A stretch of 64,000 bases of DNA, from NCBI RefSeq assembly GCF_003385115.1, contig NZ_QUNI01000014.1:1-64000 (forward strand), read 5' to 3'. The position numbers and the translations under genes are program-made. A model generated the notes under the pieces. That model was not told the DNA's origin. It worked only from the letters and a program-made list of their open reading frames with translations, and did not search any database. This DNA comes from Flavobacterium aquicola. GTDB taxonomy: Bacteria > Bacteroidota > Bacteroidia > Flavobacteriales > Flavobacteriaceae. Of this stretch, positions 61,932 through 64,000 are shown piece after piece (positions within the stretch are counted from its first letter, which is position 1; every line of letters begins with the position of its first letter).

Positions 61932-62936
61932 TTGAAAAAAACAATTCTTTTTGGCATCCTATTCTGTCTCTTTATTTCCTGTCAGCATCAGGAAGAGCCT
62001 GCAATTTCCTTTTATTATTGGAAAACCATTTTTAGGCTTTCGCCAAAAGAAAAAAATACACTGACCGACAATCAGGTCAAGCGGATTTACATTCGGTATT
62101 TTGATATTGATTTGATCGGGCAAAGCCAAAAACCATTTCCAAGAACTCCAATTCGTTTTGAGGATTCAGCTTCTAGCTTTGAAATTATTCCAGTGGTGTA
62201 TATAAAAAACAAAGTGATGCTGGACAAAAATTTAAATGTGATTGATTTGGCTCAAAAAACAGACAGTTTCATAAAGCAGATTAATTCCAAAAACAATATT
62301 TCAGTTCAGGAAATCCAGATCGATTGTGACTGGACGCTGGAAAGCAAAGACAATTATTTACGATTTATTGACGCTTTCAAGAAAATTTCCAGCAAAAAAC
62401 TCTCTGCTACTATACGATTACATCAGATAAAATATTTCGAAAAAACCAAAATCCCAAACGTAGAGCGAGGCGTTCTGATGTATTACAATATGGGTAAAAT
62501 AGCTTCTGATTCCCTGAATTCAATCTACGACAGAAACATCGCAAAACGCTATTTATCGAGTCTGCAAAATTATCCATTGCCCATAAACATTGCCCTGCCT
62601 ATTTATTCTTGGGGAGTTCACATTCGGGACGGAAAAATAATTGGTCTTAGAAACAAAATTGATGTCAATAAACTAAAAAATAACAATAGTTTTGTTTCTA
62701 CAAAAGAGAATTGGTTTACCGTAAAAAAATCCATTTTTGCAGAAGGTGTTTTTTACAAGGAAAACGATCAATTGAAAATAGAATCCATATCCAAAGATGA
62801 TTTGCTCGAAATGGCAGATGATCTGGAAGAAAATACAATTCAAAATCCGAAGGAAATAATCTTTTATGATTTAGACGAATTCAATTTAAAAAACTATGAA
62901 AAAGACCTTTTTAAAGAAGTTATTGATTGCTTTTAG
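61932..62936 (+). CDS. Lipoprotein of unknown function
   Basis: This 334-residue protein starts at TTG (no ATG is available upstream) with signal MKKTILFGILFCLFISC (lipobox LFISC), typical for a lipoprotein. The mature region contains IQIDCDWTLESKDNYLRFID and a later YYNMGKIAS and NIALPIYSWGVHI, recalling a TIM-barrel-like glycoside hydrolase fold, though no catalytic pair can be proven. The next gene overlaps by 41 bp. Both may form a unit. Confidence 0.75.
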   Translation: MKKTILFGILFCLFISCQHQEEPAISFYYWKTIFRLSPKEKNTLTDNQVKRIYIRYFDIDLIGQSQKPFPRTPIRFEDSASSFEIIPVVYIKNKVMLDKNLNVIDLAQKTDSFIKQINSKNNISVQEIQIDCDWTLESKDNYLRFIDAFKKISSKKLSATIRLHQIKYFEKTKIPNVERGVLMYYNMGKIASDSLNSIYDRNIAKRYLSSLQNYPLPINIALPIYSWGVHIRDGKIIGLRNKIDVNKLKNNNSFVSTKENWFTVKKSIFAEGVFYKENDQLKIESISKDDLLEMADDLEENTIQNPKEIIFYDLDEFNLKNYEKDLFKEVIDCF

Positions 62937-64000
62937 TGCTCTGACACTTTTAGTTTACGGAACTATTTACGCCTGTTCGGATGGTGATTGGGGATGGTCA
63001 TTCGACTCCAATTTTACTCCTGAAACTTTTGTAGACAAGTCTTATTCCCCTCTGTTTTTATCCTCCGATGTTTTTTACGGAATAGGTTTCGATACCGAAC
63101 ATCTTACCAGATTTAACAGCGAAAATATCAAAGACTGGTCAGTTTATCTGGAAGACCGAATCAGCGAAAAAGACTTAACATTTTTCCTGACCGATTCCAG
63201 CAGTGCGGATGTTTCCAATTTGTATATGTATTACAAAAAAGGAAAGCCAAATAAAACATCTGAAAAATGGAGCAAAAAAATAAAGTTAGATGATGCCAAA
63301 ACCAAGGACTTTCTATTCTTTTTAAATGATGCCCAAACAGTTGAAACTTATTCTACACAGCGATTTGATTCTTGGAGTTATGACGAAACTATAAAAAACC
63401 AAGTCATCTCCGACCCAAAATGGATTAAAACATTGGAACAAAAATACAACGACACCAAAGATCCTTTCATAAAAAACAGATATTGGTTTTTGACTGTAAA
63501 AGCTGATTTTTACAGTGACAAACCTGCAAACGGAATTACTTTCTTTAATCAAACCGAGAAATCTGTTCCAAAAAACACTTTGTATTACAGAGCATTAGCC
63601 TATTTGGCTGGAATTGAATACAGGCAGAAAAATTATGCCAAATCTAATTATCTGTACAGCAAAGTATTCGATAAATGTCCTGCAATGCGTGTGGTTTCGG
63701 CCTATTGTTTTCATCCTAAGGAGGAAAAAGACTGGAAAGAATCTTTAAAAATGGCTAAAAACGATGAAGAAAAAGCTGCGCTTTGGGCATTACAAGGATA
63801 TTATAATGACGAAGAAAAAGCCATTGCTGAAATCTATAAGGTAGAGCCAAAAAGCCCGCATATCGATTATTTATTAACCCGATTAATCAACAATCAGGAA
63901 AACAAAATTGATAAATCTTTCAAAGACAAAACTGTACTTCAAAACAAAAAAACAACCAAAGACAGCATTCGTAAATCAACTATTAATTTGGTTACCAAAA
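62896..64000 (+). CDS. Exported protein of unknown function, incomplete
   Basis: The frame starts at ATG 62896 (MKKTFLKKLLIAFSALTLLV signal-like segment) and stays open to the window end: 368 codons plus one base, no stop. The protein has Asp/Ser-rich and TPR-like helical segments (ALAYLAGIEYRQKNYAKSNY) and WGWSFDSNFTPETFVD near the N-terminus. No family is recognised. It overlaps the preceding lipoprotein gene by 41 bp in another frame, suggesting translational coupling. Confidence 0.8.
   Translation, partial: MKKTFLKKLLIAFSALTLLVYGTIYACSDGDWGWSFDSNFTPETFVDKSYSPLFLSSDVFYGIGFDTEHLTRFNSENIKDWSVYLEDRISEKDLTFFLTDSSSADVSNLYMYYKKGKPNKTSEKWSKKIKLDDAKTKDFLFFLNDAQTVETYSTQRFDSWSYDETIKNQVISDPKWIKTLEQKYNDTKDPFIKNRYWFLTVKADFYSDKPANGITFFNQTEKSVPKNTLYYRALAYLAGIEYRQKNYAKSNYLYSKVFDKCPAMRVVSAYCFHPKEEKDWKESLKMAKNDEEKAALWALQGYYNDEEKAIAEIYKVEPKSPHIDYLLTRLINNQENKIDKSFKDKTVLQNKKTTKDSIRKSTINLVTK

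Overview
The window looks like a chromosome segment of a Flavobacterium-type Bacteroidota. The DNA is AT-rich. Many genes have a TAnnTTTG -7 promoter element just upstream, secreted lipoproteins carry an SC-type lipobox, and several genes have lineage-typical forms: S16 with a long tail, DnaE fused to a proofreading exonuclease, a cyclophilin-FKBP fusion, and Mrp without its CxxC. No plasmid, phage or IS transposase genes are visible. The last gene runs off the right edge.

Layout. 1-3.6 kb: an AT-rich tandem repeat, a hairpin repeat, a dicarboxylate symporter, two nearly identical tRNA-Asp genes and a DUF58 protein. 3.7-10.1 kb: five lipoproteins alternating between two families (A-B-A-B-A), divergent from a LytTR response regulator and its TPR histidine kinase. 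10.1-19.6 kb: thioredoxin, an outer-membrane barrel, a dual-family prolyl isomerase, an MFS transporter, a KdgF-like cupin, a thioredoxin-like gene remnant and dnaE. 19.8-29.2 kb: a frameshifted PKD lipoprotein, then the leucine genes leuC-leuD and leuA-leuB, separated by a small cassette (ABM pseudogene, seven-repeat lipoprotein, intact ABM gene, methyltransferase). 29.3-46.3 kb: mainly housekeeping genes (rpsP-rimM-trmN6, glutaryl-CoA dehydrogenase, three iron-sulfur genes, L,D-transpeptidase, trmB, AsmA-like protein) and two porins.

46.3-57.1 kb is the most interesting part. It starts with an RNA-repair/ribosome-rescue operon (rtcB-prfH-TPR) and a hibernation factor. Next comes a compact, translationally coupled restriction-modification-like island on the minus strand: HTH controller, 5-cytosine methyltransferase, a protein with two GHKL ATPase modules (one MORC/MutL/Hsp90-like, one histidine-kinase-like), a large protein with a receiver-like N-terminus, and a Vsr-type nuclease. 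Two operator-like palindromes lie before the controller. No conventional restriction enzyme is present, so the island looks like a phosphorelay-flavoured defence system.

57.1-64 kb: a cluster of structured repeats, a secreted prolyl oligopeptidase, a GIY-YIG nuclease gene placed between an intact tRNA-Ala and a tRNA 3' fragment, an enoyl-CoA hydratase, a 56-residue membrane protein and two hypothetical exported proteins.

Three dispersed repeat families recur in intergenic regions. The best is a hairpin repeat (392-500, 10627-10713, 46837-46917, 57665-57814) whose stem sequence differs in every copy while the pairing, loop and a bulged C are kept. All functional calls come from reading translations and motifs; no database search was run.
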